64,000 bases of DNA from Thermoleptolyngbya sichuanensis A183 (lineage in GTDB: Bacteria > Cyanobacteriota > Cyanobacteriia > Elainellales > Elainellaceae): NCBI RefSeq assembly GCF_013177315.1, contig NZ_CP053661.1, positions 4,588,001 to 4,652,000 on the forward strand, written 5' to 3'. The translations under genes were made by a program, and so were the position numbers. Of the stretch, positions 52,820-61,641 are shown piece after piece. Numbering within the stretch: position 1 is the first letter of the stretch; every line of letters starts with the position of its first letter. A model generated the notes under the pieces. It saw only the letters and a program-made list of their open reading frames with translations. It was not told the DNA's origin and did no database searches.

Positions 52820-54517
52820 TTGTCCTCTTTGCATCTGAATGGTTTTATGGTGTTTGATTCTGCTTTTCTGACAAACATTAGTACTCAGTTGGGAAGTTTT
52901 TTGCCCAGTCTGCTGGGTGCAGTCTTCATTCTTATTGCCGGTTGGGTTCTGGCGGCGATCGCAGCTTCGATTACCAAGCGAATTCTGCTGCGAACGAACC
53001 TAGACAACCGACTGGTCTCTACCTTTTTACCCGCCGGATCAACGGCTCGTCCCCATGTAGAGCAGTGGGGCGCGGCGCTGGTGTTTTGGATCATTATGAT
53101 CTTTGCTATCGTGGCGTTTCTAAATGCGCTGCGGCTGGATGTGGTTTCGCAACCTTTGAATAATTTCCTCCAGCAGATTTTCAGCTATCTGCCTCGGCTG
53201 GGCGGTGCTGCAATTTTGGTGGCGTTAGCCTGGGTTTTGGCAAGTCTGGTTAAAGCCTTGGTAACTCGCGGATTGGCTCGATTTGGATTAGACGAAAAGC
53301 TAAATGTTGCCCCAAAAGAGGCAGAAACGGGGATGGCTGATCCCAATGTGGCTGCAAGAAGCGCAGAGGCAGGCGTGGTCGATCCATCCCGACAGCCCGT
53401 AGCCGAAAGCCCGTTTCTCTTGAGTGAAACGCTGGGCAATGTGCTGTATTGGTTTGTCTTTCTGTTTTTCTTGCCGCTGATTTTAGATGTGCTGCAATTG
53501 CAGGGGCCGTTGCAGCCTGTGCAGACTTTGCTCAACGACTTTTTGGTGATTTTGCCACGAATTTTGAGCGCGATCGCCATTGGTGCGGCAGGCTGGTTCA
53601 TTGCCCAGGTCGTGCGGAATATCGTTACGAATCTGCTGCGGGCAGCGCGGGTCGATCGGCTGGGCACTCAGTTCGGCCTTTCCCGCACTCAGGGGGCGCT
53701 GTCGCTTTCTAGCTTGATTGGCACGCTGGTTTATGTGCTGATTTTGATTCCGACGGCGATCGCCGCGTTGCAAGCACTGGGAATTCGGGCGATTTCCGAT
53801 CCGGCAGTCGCCATGCTGAACGACATTCTGACCGCGTTGCCTCGCATCTTCACGGCGGCAGTGCTGCTGATCGTGTTTTATGTCATTGGGCGATTTATTG
53901 CAGACTTGGTGACGAACCTGCTGACCAGCTTCGGCTTCAACAATGTGTTTGAGTGGATGGGGCTGCCTAGACAAACGGTGGCCACGGTTTCGCCCTCGCC
54001 GTCCAGCTCGCCCTACGATGCAACGCCGGGAGGAGAACCCACGGTCGTCCAGCCTGCTGCGACGCTGCCTCGGCGCACCCCTTCGGAAATTGTCGGCATT
54101 TTGGCGCTGGTGGGGATTATGCTGTTTGCCGCCGTGGCAGCGGCTGAGGTCTTGCAATTCCAGCAGCTAACGGCCATTGTGAATGGTATTTTGGCAGTGT
54201 CGGCGCGGGTGCTGGTGGGGGTTATTGTCTTTGGCGTGGGGTTGTACCTGGCGAATTTGGCCTTCAATCTCATTGCGGGATCGGGCGGTCGGCAGGCGCG
54301 AATTTTGGCGCAGGCGGCTCGGATTGCGATTATTGCGCTGGTTTCTGCGATGGCGCTCCAGCAGATGGGCATTGCGACCAATATTGTGGCGCTGGCGTTT
54401 GGGCTGCTGCTGGGGGCGATCGCCGTGGCGCTGGCGATCGCCTTTGGGCTGGGCGGGCGTGAGGTTGCCGCGGAGCAGCTTCGCGAATGGCTGGCTTCCT
54501 TTAAGCAGCAGTCCTAG
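52820..54517 (+). CDS. Mechanosensitive-channel-like TM-helix repeat protein
   Basis: A 565-residue protein (or 556 from ATG 52847) with four to five repeated units, each a long hydrophobic helix pair: LGSFLPSLLGAVFILIAGWV, IFSYLPRLGGAAILVALAWV, LVILPRILSAIAIGAAGWF, ALPRIFTAAVLLIVFYVIG and VSARVLVGVIVFGVGLYL. This is the conserved TM-helix repeat of cyanobacterial MscS-related proteins (CmpX-like). The typical MscS beta-domain is not seen, so channel function is uncertain. The C-terminus (LAIAFGLGGREVAAEQLREW) is family-typical. Confidence 0.82.
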   Translation: MSSLHLNGFMVFDSAFLTNISTQLGSFLPSLLGAVFILIAGWVLAAIAASITKRILLRTNLDNRLVSTFLPAGSTARPHVEQWGAALVFWIIMIFAIVAFLNALRLDVVSQPLNNFLQQIFSYLPRLGGAAILVALAWVLASLVKALVTRGLARFGLDEKLNVAPKEAETGMADPNVAARSAEAGVVDPSRQPVAESPFLLSETLGNVLYWFVFLFFLPLILDVLQLQGPLQPVQTLLNDFLVILPRILSAIAIGAAGWFIAQVVRNIVTNLLRAARVDRLGTQFGLSRTQGALSLSSLIGTLVYVLILIPTAIAALQALGIRAISDPAVAMLNDILTALPRIFTAAVLLIVFYVIGRFIADLVTNLLTSFGFNNVFEWMGLPRQTVATVSPSPSSSPYDATPGGEPTVVQPAATLPRRTPSEIVGILALVGIMLFAAVAAAEVLQFQQLTAIVNGILAVSARVLVGVIVFGVGLYLANLAFNLIAGSGGRQARILAQAARIAIIALVSAMALQQMGIATNIVALAFGLLLGAIAVALAIAFGLGGREVAAEQLREWLASFKQQS

Positions 54518-54556
54518 GGTGTGCTAAACCGTTTGATCTCCCCTAGCCTCCCTTAG

Positions 54557-54672
54557 ATCCCCCCTAGCCCCCCTTAGAAGGGGGGGAAGCTGAGCGGCAC
54601 TGCTTTAGGAAGGGGGGGACTGGGCTGCAATGCTCCGGAGGTCCCCCTTTCTAAGGGGGATTCAAGGGGGAT
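54557..54672. repeat. GATCCCCC palindromic repeat, copy at 54.6 kb
   Basis: GATCCCCCCTAGCCCCCCTTAG at the left matches the inverse CTAAGGGGGATTCAAGGGGGATC at the right. It is the same family as the palindrome at 28378-28598. Located 40 bp after the channel-like gene, it can also form a strong 3' stem. Confidence 0.8.
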
Positions 54673-54689
54673 CGACCAGGAAATTCCTG

Positions 54690-54730
54690 CGTGAATCGTT
54701 GTGTAGTAACGCCGCGCAACGATTCACGGC
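54690..54730. repeat. Hairpin GTGAATCGTTG / CAACGATTCAC
   Basis: An 11-bp perfect inverted repeat with about 15 nt between the arms, followed by a second weaker pairing (CCTGC at about 54686 with GCAGG at about 54749). Upstream of the intradiol dioxygenase gene. Confidence 0.6.
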
Positions 54731-54799
54731 CTCAAAGAGGTCTTCGTGCAGGAGGTCTAACATGGATTAGGTGTATGGATTAAGTGCGAGTGTCTGCCA

Positions 54800-55654
54800 A
54801 TGACTGAGCCTGTATCCAAACCTGCATTCAAAAGAGTTAGCGCCATGAATCCACTGCGATCGCCAGCAATTTCACGCTCCCCAGTCCGCAGGCTTGCGCG
54901 ATCTCGGCGAGAAGTCCTTGGCTTTTTGGGCAGCGTTGCGGGTACGGCGCTGTTTGGGTGTTCCCGTCAGCCGGAGGGGTTGCCGCCCATTGCGTCTTCT
55001 GGCTCGGCGCAGGCGGAAGCCCTGCTCGATTGCATTGTGCGGCCTCAGCAAACGGCAGGGCCTTTCTTTGTCGATACGCAGCTCAATCGGGTTGATCTTC
55101 GCACTGACCCTGCCACAGGGCAGATCAGTGCGGGAGTGCCGTTGGGGTTGCTTTTTCAGGTCTTTCAGGTGGAAAGCTTTCAGCCGGAAGGCCCCCGCAG
55201 GTGTGTGCCGCTGCCCAATGCTGTGGTGGATGTTTGGCAGTGTGATGCAGCGGGCGTATATTCTGGCGTGCGCGATCGCCGGTCAGACACCACAGGTCAG
55301 GCCTTTCTACGGGGCTACCAGCGGACTGATCAAAACGGTGTGGCTGAGTTCCTGACTATCTATCCGGGTTGGTATCCTGGCAGAGCCGTTCATATTCACT
55401 TCAAGATTCGCACCGGGTCTCCCTCAGGGGCGATCGCCCCAAGCAGCTATGAGTTTACCTCCCAGCTTTACTTTGACGATGCCTTGACCGATCGAATTCA
55501 TCGCCAAACGCCTTACACAGCTAGGGGGCAGCGGGCCCAGCGGAATCATCAAGATGCGATCTTCCAGTTTGGCGGAGCGCAACTTCTGCTGCCTGTAGCG
55601 CAGACCGATTGGGGGTATTTCGGCAGATTTGGGATTGGATTAGAGATGGGCTAA
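54800..55654 (+). CDS. Exported intradiol ring-cleavage dioxygenase-like protein
   Basis: A 284-residue protein (ATG 54845 also possible) with a twin-arginine signal (RSRREVLGFLGSVAGTALFGC) whose last Cys could be a lipidation site. The mature part is an intradiol dioxygenase fold like protocatechuate 3,4-dioxygenase beta: the non-haem iron ligands are recognisable as Tyr in DAAGVYSGVRD, Tyr in YPGWYPGR and two His in RAVHIHFKI. The Tat signal would export it folded with iron. Substrate unknown; exported relatives act on aromatic compounds. Its stop lies in an 11-bp triplicated repeat. Confidence 0.87.
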   Translation: MTEPVSKPAFKRVSAMNPLRSPAISRSPVRRLARSRREVLGFLGSVAGTALFGCSRQPEGLPPIASSGSAQAEALLDCIVRPQQTAGPFFVDTQLNRVDLRTDPATGQISAGVPLGLLFQVFQVESFQPEGPRRCVPLPNAVVDVWQCDAAGVYSGVRDRRSDTTGQAFLRGYQRTDQNGVAEFLTIYPGWYPGRAVHIHFKIRTGSPSGAIAPSSYEFTSQLYFDDALTDRIHRQTPYTARGQRAQRNHQDAIFQFGGAQLLLPVAQTDWGYFGRFGIGLEMG

Positions 55655-55680
55655 ACCAGGGCTAAACCAGGGCTAAACTA
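55648..55680. repeat. Three 11-bp repeats spanning a stop codon
   Basis: GGGCTAAACCA occurs three times in tandem; the first unit contains the TAA stop (55652-55654) of the dioxygenase gene. Confidence 0.9.
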
Positions 55681-56566
55681 GGGCGGGTAGGGCGATCGCA
55701 TCTCTGCAATAGCTGGCTAGATGGGGCGATCGGTAGCCCTCCTGCGTCCACAGGATGGGGAAGAAGGATTCATCCAGGGTGCTGTCGTTAATCCGCTTGT
55801 AGCGACCGTAGATATAACCGGGGGGAACGTCGCTAAACCGTGCTTCAGAACTGATCGTGTGAATGCCCAGGCTGCGGCGCGGGGTGGTTTCACTCAGGTT
55901 TTTGCCAGAGCCGTGCCACAATAGCCCGTGATGGAAGGCGCAGCCCCCGGCGGGGATTGTCAGGGGCACAATGTCTGGCTCGCTGACTCCGGCTGCTTTT
56001 GCGGTTTCCAGCATGGCCCAGCGATAGTCTTTTTGGGGCGCATGAAACTCTCCCGCGACCTCAAGCAAGGGCCAGCGGTGGGACCCTCGCACATACTGAA
56101 GCGTGCCCGTTTCCAGGCTCACATCATCCAGCGCAATCCAGCAGGTGACCATTTCGGCGGGCGTGAGATAGTTGATGTAGGCTCCGTCCTGATGCAGGGC
56201 AATCTCCTTGCCGCCACCGGGTGGTTTATACCAGAGGCTATCCTGGCCGATGCGTGCCCCTGGCCAGCCCGCCAGTTGGGCGCTGATGCGGCCGACCTCT
56301 GCTGATAGAGCGACACTGGCAATCGTGCGATCGCTCTTCCACGCATTGCAAATTTCGCGGGTCACGTCTGGCAGGCTCAGCCCTGGTCGCCAGTGCCACT
56401 CGTCGGGGTAGACCGTCGTTTCAAATTCACCCCGAAACAGCGGCTCGATGCGATCGCGCAACTGCTGCACTAGCTCCAGATCAATAAACTGCTCCAGAAT
56501 GATAAACCCGTCTGTCTGAAACCGTTGAATGTCGTCCTCAGTAATCTGAAGGGGAGAATAAGCCAT
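55673..56566 (-). CDS. Phytanoyl-CoA dioxygenase (PhyH) family oxygenase
   Basis: From ATG 56566 the protein has 297 residues, an Fe(II)/2-oxoglutarate oxygenase. The iron site is HxD in IALHQDGAYINY with the distal His in GLLWHGSGKN; the 2-oxoglutarate-binding Arg is likely in TTPRRSLGIH. N-terminal FQTDGFIILEQFID is typical. An upstream extension to 56650 has no conserved look. The substrate cannot be read from sequence. It diverges from the methylated-amine cluster across 177 bp, so a shared function is possible. Confidence 0.88.
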   Translation of the reverse strand: MAYSPLQITEDDIQRFQTDGFIILEQFIDLELVQQLRDRIEPLFRGEFETTVYPDEWHWRPGLSLPDVTREICNAWKSDRTIASVALSAEVGRISAQLAGWPGARIGQDSLWYKPPGGGKEIALHQDGAYINYLTPAEMVTCWIALDDVSLETGTLQYVRGSHRWPLLEVAGEFHAPQKDYRWAMLETAKAAGVSEPDIVPLTIPAGGCAFHHGLLWHGSGKNLSETTPRRSLGIHTISSEARFSDVPPGYIYGRYKRINDSTLDESFFPILWTQEGYRSPHLASYCRDAIALPALV

Positions 56567-56743
56567 ACCGCAGAAATTCCGAGTGAAACGTGGGGGGAAT
56601 CGAGCCTGTTTGGACAACCAGCAGGACAGGCCCCCGGCATCGAGGGCCACTGTAGCGCTGCCTGCCCACTCTATTTGTGAAATTCGCTACGGTCTGCGGA
56701 GGCCAAGTTCCGCACAATGGGGTGCGTCTGTTTGTGCAGGATT

Positions 56744-57454
56744 ATGGAATTTTCAACGCTAACGCCGGGGCATCTCACGATCGCCGCCAGTGATTTTGAT
56801 GCTCGCCCAATGAGCTACCTTGAAAACGGCGAGCGGCTGGGGTATGAACCCGCTGTGGCGCGGGCGGTGTGTGCCAAGCTAGGGCTGGTGCCCGTGTGGC
56901 AAAATTTGCCCATGTCTGAGTTTTATTCCACACTGCACGCGGGCCAGTGTGATGTGGTGTGGTTTAACCAGGCGGTGACGGCAGAGCGCCTCAGCCACAG
57001 CCGCTTTACTCGGCCCTACGGGATCTATGACGAAGCGGTGATTGTGCGGGCCGATAGCCCCATCCACACGGCGACTGATCTTCAGGGCATGAAGCTGGGC
57101 GGGCTGGCGGATAGCACAAACCTGGCGCTGGGGGAGCAATTTGCCGACGTGACGCTGGTGCCGTTTCCGGGGAGCGATCAGGTGTTGCCGGAGATGCTGG
57201 CGGCGCTGCGGGCGGGCGAGATTGACGCGCTGGTGGATGATGAACTGGTGCTGATCACGGCGGCCGAGGCTGACCCGTCGCTGCGGCTGGCGTTTACGGT
57301 GGAAACGCGGCATCCGTTTGCGATCGCCCTCCGACCGACCGACGAAGACCTGCGACAGGCGCTGGATCAGACCCTAGAGGCGCTGCTCAGCGACGGCACG
57401 CTGGCGGCGCTGTGGGGCCAGTGGATTCCCTGGCGACCGTTTCCGTTTGTGTAG
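56744..57454 (+). CDS. Solute-binding protein family 3-like, no signal peptide
   Basis: From ATG 56744 the protein has 236 residues and the fold of amino-acid-type periplasmic binding proteins: GHLTIAASDFDARPMSYLEN, AVARAVCAKLGLVPVWQN, FTRPYGIYDEAVIVRAD, LRAGEIDALVDDELVL. No signal peptide or lipobox is visible in any upstream extension (an in-frame ATG at 56717 adds only CVCLCR-type residues). It may be a cytoplasmic ligand-binding protein. It leads the cluster tdm-unknown-tmm-glnT on the plus strand. Confidence 0.8.
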   Translation: MEFSTLTPGHLTIAASDFDARPMSYLENGERLGYEPAVARAVCAKLGLVPVWQNLPMSEFYSTLHAGQCDVVWFNQAVTAERLSHSRFTRPYGIYDEAVIVRADSPIHTATDLQGMKLGGLADSTNLALGEQFADVTLVPFPGSDQVLPEMLAALRAGEIDALVDDELVLITAAEADPSLRLAFTVETRHPFAIALRPTDEDLRQALDQTLEALLSDGTLAALWGQWIPWRPFPFV

Positions 57455-57491
57455 TGGAGGCTATGTAGTGGGGGCTGTGTAGTGGGGGCTA
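57450..57491. repeat. Three 14-bp repeats joining a stop and the next start
   Basis: TGTAGTGGRGGCTR occurs three times in tandem. Unit 1 contains the TAG stop of the binding-protein gene, and unit 3 ends with the A of the ATG of the next gene. Each unit supplies a GGAGG/GGGGG purine run. Confidence 0.92.
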
Positions 57492-59353
57492 TGATGCAGC
57501 AGGCTTGGGTGTCCGCGCCAGACCGCTATGATGACCTGCCCGCGCCCCTCGCGTCTGTTGTGGCAGAGTATCGGATTGCGCCCGGAACGGCGATCGCCTA
57601 TCCGGTCAAAGCGGGTCAATTCATCCAGATTATCGACGTAGACGGCAGCCAGTGTTCAGATTTTCTGGCTTTTGCGGGCGAGGGCTATGGGGAGGAACTG
57701 GACGGCACTGTGACGCGGACGCTGCTGGGCTTGGCGATGCCCCAGGTGGGTTTGTTCGGCCACTATTTTTCTCAGCAGATGCGGCCGCTGGTGGAAGTGG
57801 TGCAGGATACCTGCGGTCGCCATGATAGCTTCATGCTGGCCTGCACTCGCCGCTATTACGAAGATGCAGGCTATCCAGGGCATCCCAGTTGCAGCGAAAA
57901 TTTTAATCAGGTGCTTGGGCCCTACGGCATTGCGCCCCGGCTGGGCTGGCCTGCGATCAATTTCTTTTTTAATACTGAGGTGGATGGCACGGGCGCAATT
58001 ATCGCCGGAGAAGCCTGGTCGCGTCCGGGGGATTATGTGCTGCTGAGGGCGCACCAGGACTTGCTCTGTGCTAGTTCGGCCTGCCCCGACGACATCGACC
58101 CTGTAAATGGCTGGAACCCTACGCCCATTCACGTCCGCATCTATGGGGCAGAGTCTTCGTTCCCCAGGCTGAGGGGCCATCGCGCTGCGCCCAGTCTGCC
58201 GCTGCGCCTGACGCAAGACAGCGCCTTCACGCCGCGCATTCGAGACCTGACGCGGCATCTGGCAGACTACAACGGCTTTTGGGTTCCCCTCTCGTATCCT
58301 CAGCAGGGCAAGGCGGCGGACTATTGGGCCCTGCGGGAGCGGGTGGCGGTGATGGATCTGTCGGCGTTGCGAAAGTTTGACCTCACTGGAGCAGATGCGC
58401 TGGTGCTGCTCCAGTGGGTGTTTTCGCGCAATGTGGCTCAACTGGCGGTGGGGCAGTCGGCTTATGGCTGCTTGCTGAATCCCCACGGGGGGATCGTGGA
58501 CGATGGGATTGTGTTTCGCTTGGGGGAGGCGGCTTTTCGCTATGTGGGCAACTGCGACACCGATGCCCTGTGGCTGCACACCGTGGCCCAGGAGCGGGGC
58601 TTTGCGGTGGAGATTCTGCCGATGAGCGATCGCCTCCATAACTTATCCGTGCAGGGCCCCTGCTCCCGCGATTTGCTGACTCCGCTAATCCGGTTCGACC
58701 CCCAGTGGGGCCTCTCGACGCTGGCGGAACTGGGCTACTTCCGCTTTGCCACGGGGACGCTGGAGGGCATCCCGGTGTTTATTTCGCGCACGGGCTACAC
58801 GGGAGAGTTGGGCTATGAACTGTTTGTAGACCCCTGCGACGGACTGGCGCTGTGGGATGCCGTGATGCAGGCGGGCAAACCTTTTGGGCTGTTGCCGATG
58901 GGGATGGAAGCGATCGACTGCGCCCGCATCGAAGCTGGGCTGCTGGCGGCTGGTCGCGAGTTTAGTGATTTGATCTCGCCGTATCAGGCGGGCATTGGCT
59001 GGAGTGTGGCGCTGAAGAGTAAGGGCGATTTTATCGGTCGGGCAGCTCTGGAAGCGCTGCGATCGCGCCCCCCCTTCGTCGCGGTTGGGCTAACCCTGGC
59101 GGGGAATGAGGTCGCCTGTGGCGGGCAGGGGGTCTATGCCGCAGGGCAGCCCTGGCGGATTGGGCAGGTGACGAGCGGGACGTTTTCGCCTGTGCTGAAC
59201 CGCAGCATTGCGATCGCCCAGATTGCGCCGGACTATGCCCAACTGGGGACGGTCGTTGAGGTTGGCTTTTTGGATGGCATTAAGCGGCGCGATCGCGCAA
59301 CGGTCGGCCCCCTTTCCCCCTACGACCCCACCAAAAGCCGGGTCAAAGCATAG
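57491..59353 (+). CDS. tdm: DUF1989-GcvT fusion protein, TMAO demethylase (Tdm)-like
   Basis: From ATG 57491 the protein has 620 residues. Residues about 20-220 are a DUF1989 domain with conserved cysteines (VDGSQCSDFLAF, QDTCGRHDSF, HPSCSENF, LCASSACPDDI) likely to bind metal. Residues about 245-620 are a GcvT-type, tetrahydrofolate-binding domain (YWALRERVAVMDLSAL, RTGYTGELGYELFV, GMEAIDCARIEAGLL). This order is that of bacterial TMAO demethylase, which splits TMAO to dimethylamine and formaldehyde, the latter captured by THF. The tmm-like gene downstream supports the role. Other GcvT-type demethylases remain possible. GTG 57482 is an alternative start. Confidence 0.78.
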   Translation: MMQQAWVSAPDRYDDLPAPLASVVAEYRIAPGTAIAYPVKAGQFIQIIDVDGSQCSDFLAFAGEGYGEELDGTVTRTLLGLAMPQVGLFGHYFSQQMRPLVEVVQDTCGRHDSFMLACTRRYYEDAGYPGHPSCSENFNQVLGPYGIAPRLGWPAINFFFNTEVDGTGAIIAGEAWSRPGDYVLLRAHQDLLCASSACPDDIDPVNGWNPTPIHVRIYGAESSFPRLRGHRAAPSLPLRLTQDSAFTPRIRDLTRHLADYNGFWVPLSYPQQGKAADYWALRERVAVMDLSALRKFDLTGADALVLLQWVFSRNVAQLAVGQSAYGCLLNPHGGIVDDGIVFRLGEAAFRYVGNCDTDALWLHTVAQERGFAVEILPMSDRLHNLSVQGPCSRDLLTPLIRFDPQWGLSTLAELGYFRFATGTLEGIPVFISRTGYTGELGYELFVDPCDGLALWDAVMQAGKPFGLLPMGMEAIDCARIEAGLLAAGREFSDLISPYQAGIGWSVALKSKGDFIGRAALEALRSRPPFVAVGLTLAGNEVACGGQGVYAAGQPWRIGQVTSGTFSPVLNRSIAIAQIAPDYAQLGTVVEVGFLDGIKRRDRATVGPLSPYDPTKSRVKA

Positions 59354-59371
59354 ATAGCCAGCAGACTCCGA

Positions 59372-59457
59372 CTTTTGGTGTTCCGCAACGCTTGTATCTC
59401 TACCTCCGTCTCCACCTTTTGGCGTTCCGCAACACTTGTATCCCCATCTCCATCTAC
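59372..59457. repeat. Tandem duplication of about 43 bp before 59468
   Basis: Two adjacent units start CTTTTGGYGTTCCGCAAC and continue RCTTGTATCYCYA, with several differences. They lie between the tdm-like stop and the next gene. Confidence 0.82.
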
Positions 59458-59467
59458 GCTGCGTTCT

Positions 59468-59995
59468 ATGCCCCTCGCCCCCTCGACCGATCGCACGCTC
59501 TGGGACTTTGCTGGAATTGACGGGCTGCAAGTCGCCCGCCACCTGTTTGGTGAGTCCATTGCCCACATTAGCCCGTTCCAATCCCTGACCACGGCGCTGC
59601 AAGGCTATCCCTGCGCTGTGCTGCGGCTGTGTGAAAACAACTTTCGGGTTGCCTTGCCCCAGGCGTTGGCGCTGAATGAGCTGATTCGTCCGCTGCCCTG
59701 GCGGGTCTGGGTGGCGCGATCGCCCTACCTGACTGCACTCACGCTGCCTGTTGGGCCGGGCCTCTCCTGGCTCTATCGGCGGGCCACGACCAAGCCGCTG
59801 TATACGCTGCAACCGCTGCCGGGCGATCGCGCGGTTCCTGCCCGACTGGATGGCATTGCTGTTCTAATTTGGCATCACGAGTGGTTGGGGCAACCCCGGC
59901 TCGACCTCCACCTGGCCACCGCTGATGTGCCCCTGGTGCGGGCGCAGATGGCGGACGCGGGGATGGAGGAAGACCAGCGGGCGATCGCCCCTTAG
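59468..59995 (+). CDS. Hypothetical protein in the methylated-amine cluster
   Basis: From ATG 59468 the protein has 175 residues. I do not recognise a family. It is soluble and moderately hydrophobic, with LWDFAGIDGLQVARHLFGE, a central YPCAVLRLCENNFRVALP, and WRVWVARSPYLTALTLPVG. It might be a small subunit or folding partner, comparable in position to small subunits of sarcosine-oxidase-type complexes, but no sequence motif shows this. It lies between the tdm-like and tmm-like genes in the same direction. Confidence 0.62.
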   Translation: MPLAPSTDRTLWDFAGIDGLQVARHLFGESIAHISPFQSLTTALQGYPCAVLRLCENNFRVALPQALALNELIRPLPWRVWVARSPYLTALTLPVGPGLSWLYRRATTKPLYTLQPLPGDRAVPARLDGIAVLIWHHEWLGQPRLDLHLATADVPLVRAQMADAGMEEDQRAIAP

Positions 59996-60306
59996 AAGCG
60001 CCCTACAACGAAGCCCAGAACCCTGACCCAACGAAGCCCAGAACTCTGACCAGAGGAAAACATTTCTGCTCACCCGATCCAAACCCCATCGAACCTGGTC
60101 AAAATTCACAAAGTCCCGCCCAGCAAGCACCCCAGACCGAAGGACTGCCCCCCTCTGCTCCTGCCGACGGCATTCAGTATCCGCTTTAGCAAAATCAGCT
60201 TGTCGGAACAAGCTATAAACCCCAGTATTTGGAGCGGGCGATCGCTCTAGGCTCAGAGCGTTAATCTCAGCTCCAAACTGTCGGGCAAAAGAGGTGAAAC
60301 CAAACG
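59996..60306. other. Spacer before the tmm-like gene with a 23-bp duplication
   Basis: AACGAAGCCCAGAAC-type units occur twice (about 60008-60053). No gene is seen. The leader before ATG 60307 has an AAAGAGGTGAAA site. Confidence 0.5.
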
Positions 60307-61641
60307 ATGACTCCTCGCGTGGCAATCATTGGGGCGGGCCCTTGCGGACTCTCTCAGCTTCAAGCCTTCGAGCAGGCGCGGCTGAAGGGGGCCGACATTC
60401 CAGAAATCGTCTGCTTTGAAAAGCAGGCCGACTGGGGCGGGCTGTGGAACTATACCTGGCGCACTGGGCTGGACGAGTATGGCGAACCCGTCCACGGCAG
60501 CATGTATCGCTACCTCTGGTCGAATGGCCCCAAGGAATGCCTGGAGTTTGCGGACTACACCTTTGACGAACACTTCCAGCGCCCAATTCCCTCGTTTCCG
60601 CCGCGCGAAGTGCTGTACGACTACATCACCGGGCGGGCTAAGAAGAATCATCTCCGGCGCTACATCCGGTTCAGTACGGTTGTGCGGCAGGTGGAGTTTA
60701 CCGAAGGACAGTTTCGCGTCCGCGTCAAAGACTTGGTGGCTGACCAGGAGCGCGTTGAAACCTTTGACTTTGTGGTGGTTGCAACGGGGCACTTTTCAAT
60801 TCCCAACCTGCCCAAGTTCGAGGGGATTGAGCAGTTTCCCGGCCGCGTTCTGCATAGCCACGACTTTCGGGAAGCCCGCGAATTTGCAGGGAAGGATTTG
60901 CTGGTGGTAGGCAGCAGCTATTCGGCCGAGGACATTGCGCTGCAAACCTATAAGTACGGCGCGAAATCGGTCACCATCAGCTATCGCACTGCGCCAATGG
61001 GGTTCAAGTGGCCGGAGGGCATTGAAGAAGTGCCGCTGCTGACCAAGCTGGAGGGCAAAGTGGCGCATTTCCAGGACGGCAGCAGCAAAAAGGTGGATGC
61101 TATCGTATTCTGCGTGGGCTACCAGCACAACTTTCCGTTTGTGGAAGACAGTCTGCGGCTCAAAACCAAGAACCGACTCTATCCCGGCTCCCTCTACAAG
61201 GGCATTTTTTGGATGTCCAATCCCAAGCTGATGTATTTGGGAATGCAGGATCAGTTTTATACCTTCAGCATGTTTGATGTGCAAGCATGGTATGCGCGGG
61301 ATGTGATGCTGGGGCGCATTGCTTTGCCGTCTTATGAGGAGATGGCTGCCGACATTGCCCACTGGCAGGCGCGGGAAGAGAGTCTGGCCAATCCCTTTGA
61401 GCAGATTGACTTTCAGAAGGATTACATTGTCGATCTGGCGGATCAGGTGGACTATCCTTCCTGTGATTGGGAACTGACGACGGAGCTATTTAAGGTTTGG
61501 GAACACGATAAGGAACAGAGCATTTTGGGCTATCGAGATAAGGTGTTTCGATCTCCCTGCACGGGGACGGAAGCAACGGTACACCATACCCCGTGGATTG
61601 AGGCGATGGATGATTCGCTGGCTAGCTTCTTAGGGAACTAG
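60307..61641 (+). CDS. tmm: Flavin monooxygenase, trimethylamine monooxygenase (Tmm)-like
   Basis: A 444-residue flavin-containing monooxygenase. The FAD motif is VAIIGAGPCGLSQLQAF; the NADPH motif is LLVVGSSYSAEDIALQ; the FMO identity motif is FPGRVLHSHDF. The stretch from FEKQADWGGLWNYTWRTGLD to CLEFADYTFDEHF, and the late HHTPWIEAMDDSL, are near-identical to bacterial Tmm as I recall it. Tmm oxidises trimethylamine (and related amines) to the N-oxide. The length fits Tmm. Its upstream neighbour is Tdm-like, making TMA to TMAO to DMA plausible. Substrate specificity needs an enzyme test. Confidence 0.85.
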   Translation: MTPRVAIIGAGPCGLSQLQAFEQARLKGADIPEIVCFEKQADWGGLWNYTWRTGLDEYGEPVHGSMYRYLWSNGPKECLEFADYTFDEHFQRPIPSFPPREVLYDYITGRAKKNHLRRYIRFSTVVRQVEFTEGQFRVRVKDLVADQERVETFDFVVVATGHFSIPNLPKFEGIEQFPGRVLHSHDFREAREFAGKDLLVVGSSYSAEDIALQTYKYGAKSVTISYRTAPMGFKWPEGIEEVPLLTKLEGKVAHFQDGSSKKVDAIVFCVGYQHNFPFVEDSLRLKTKNRLYPGSLYKGIFWMSNPKLMYLGMQDQFYTFSMFDVQAWYARDVMLGRIALPSYEEMAADIAHWQAREESLANPFEQIDFQKDYIVDLADQVDYPSCDWELTTELFKVWEHDKEQSILGYRDKVFRSPCTGTEATVHHTPWIEAMDDSLASFLGN

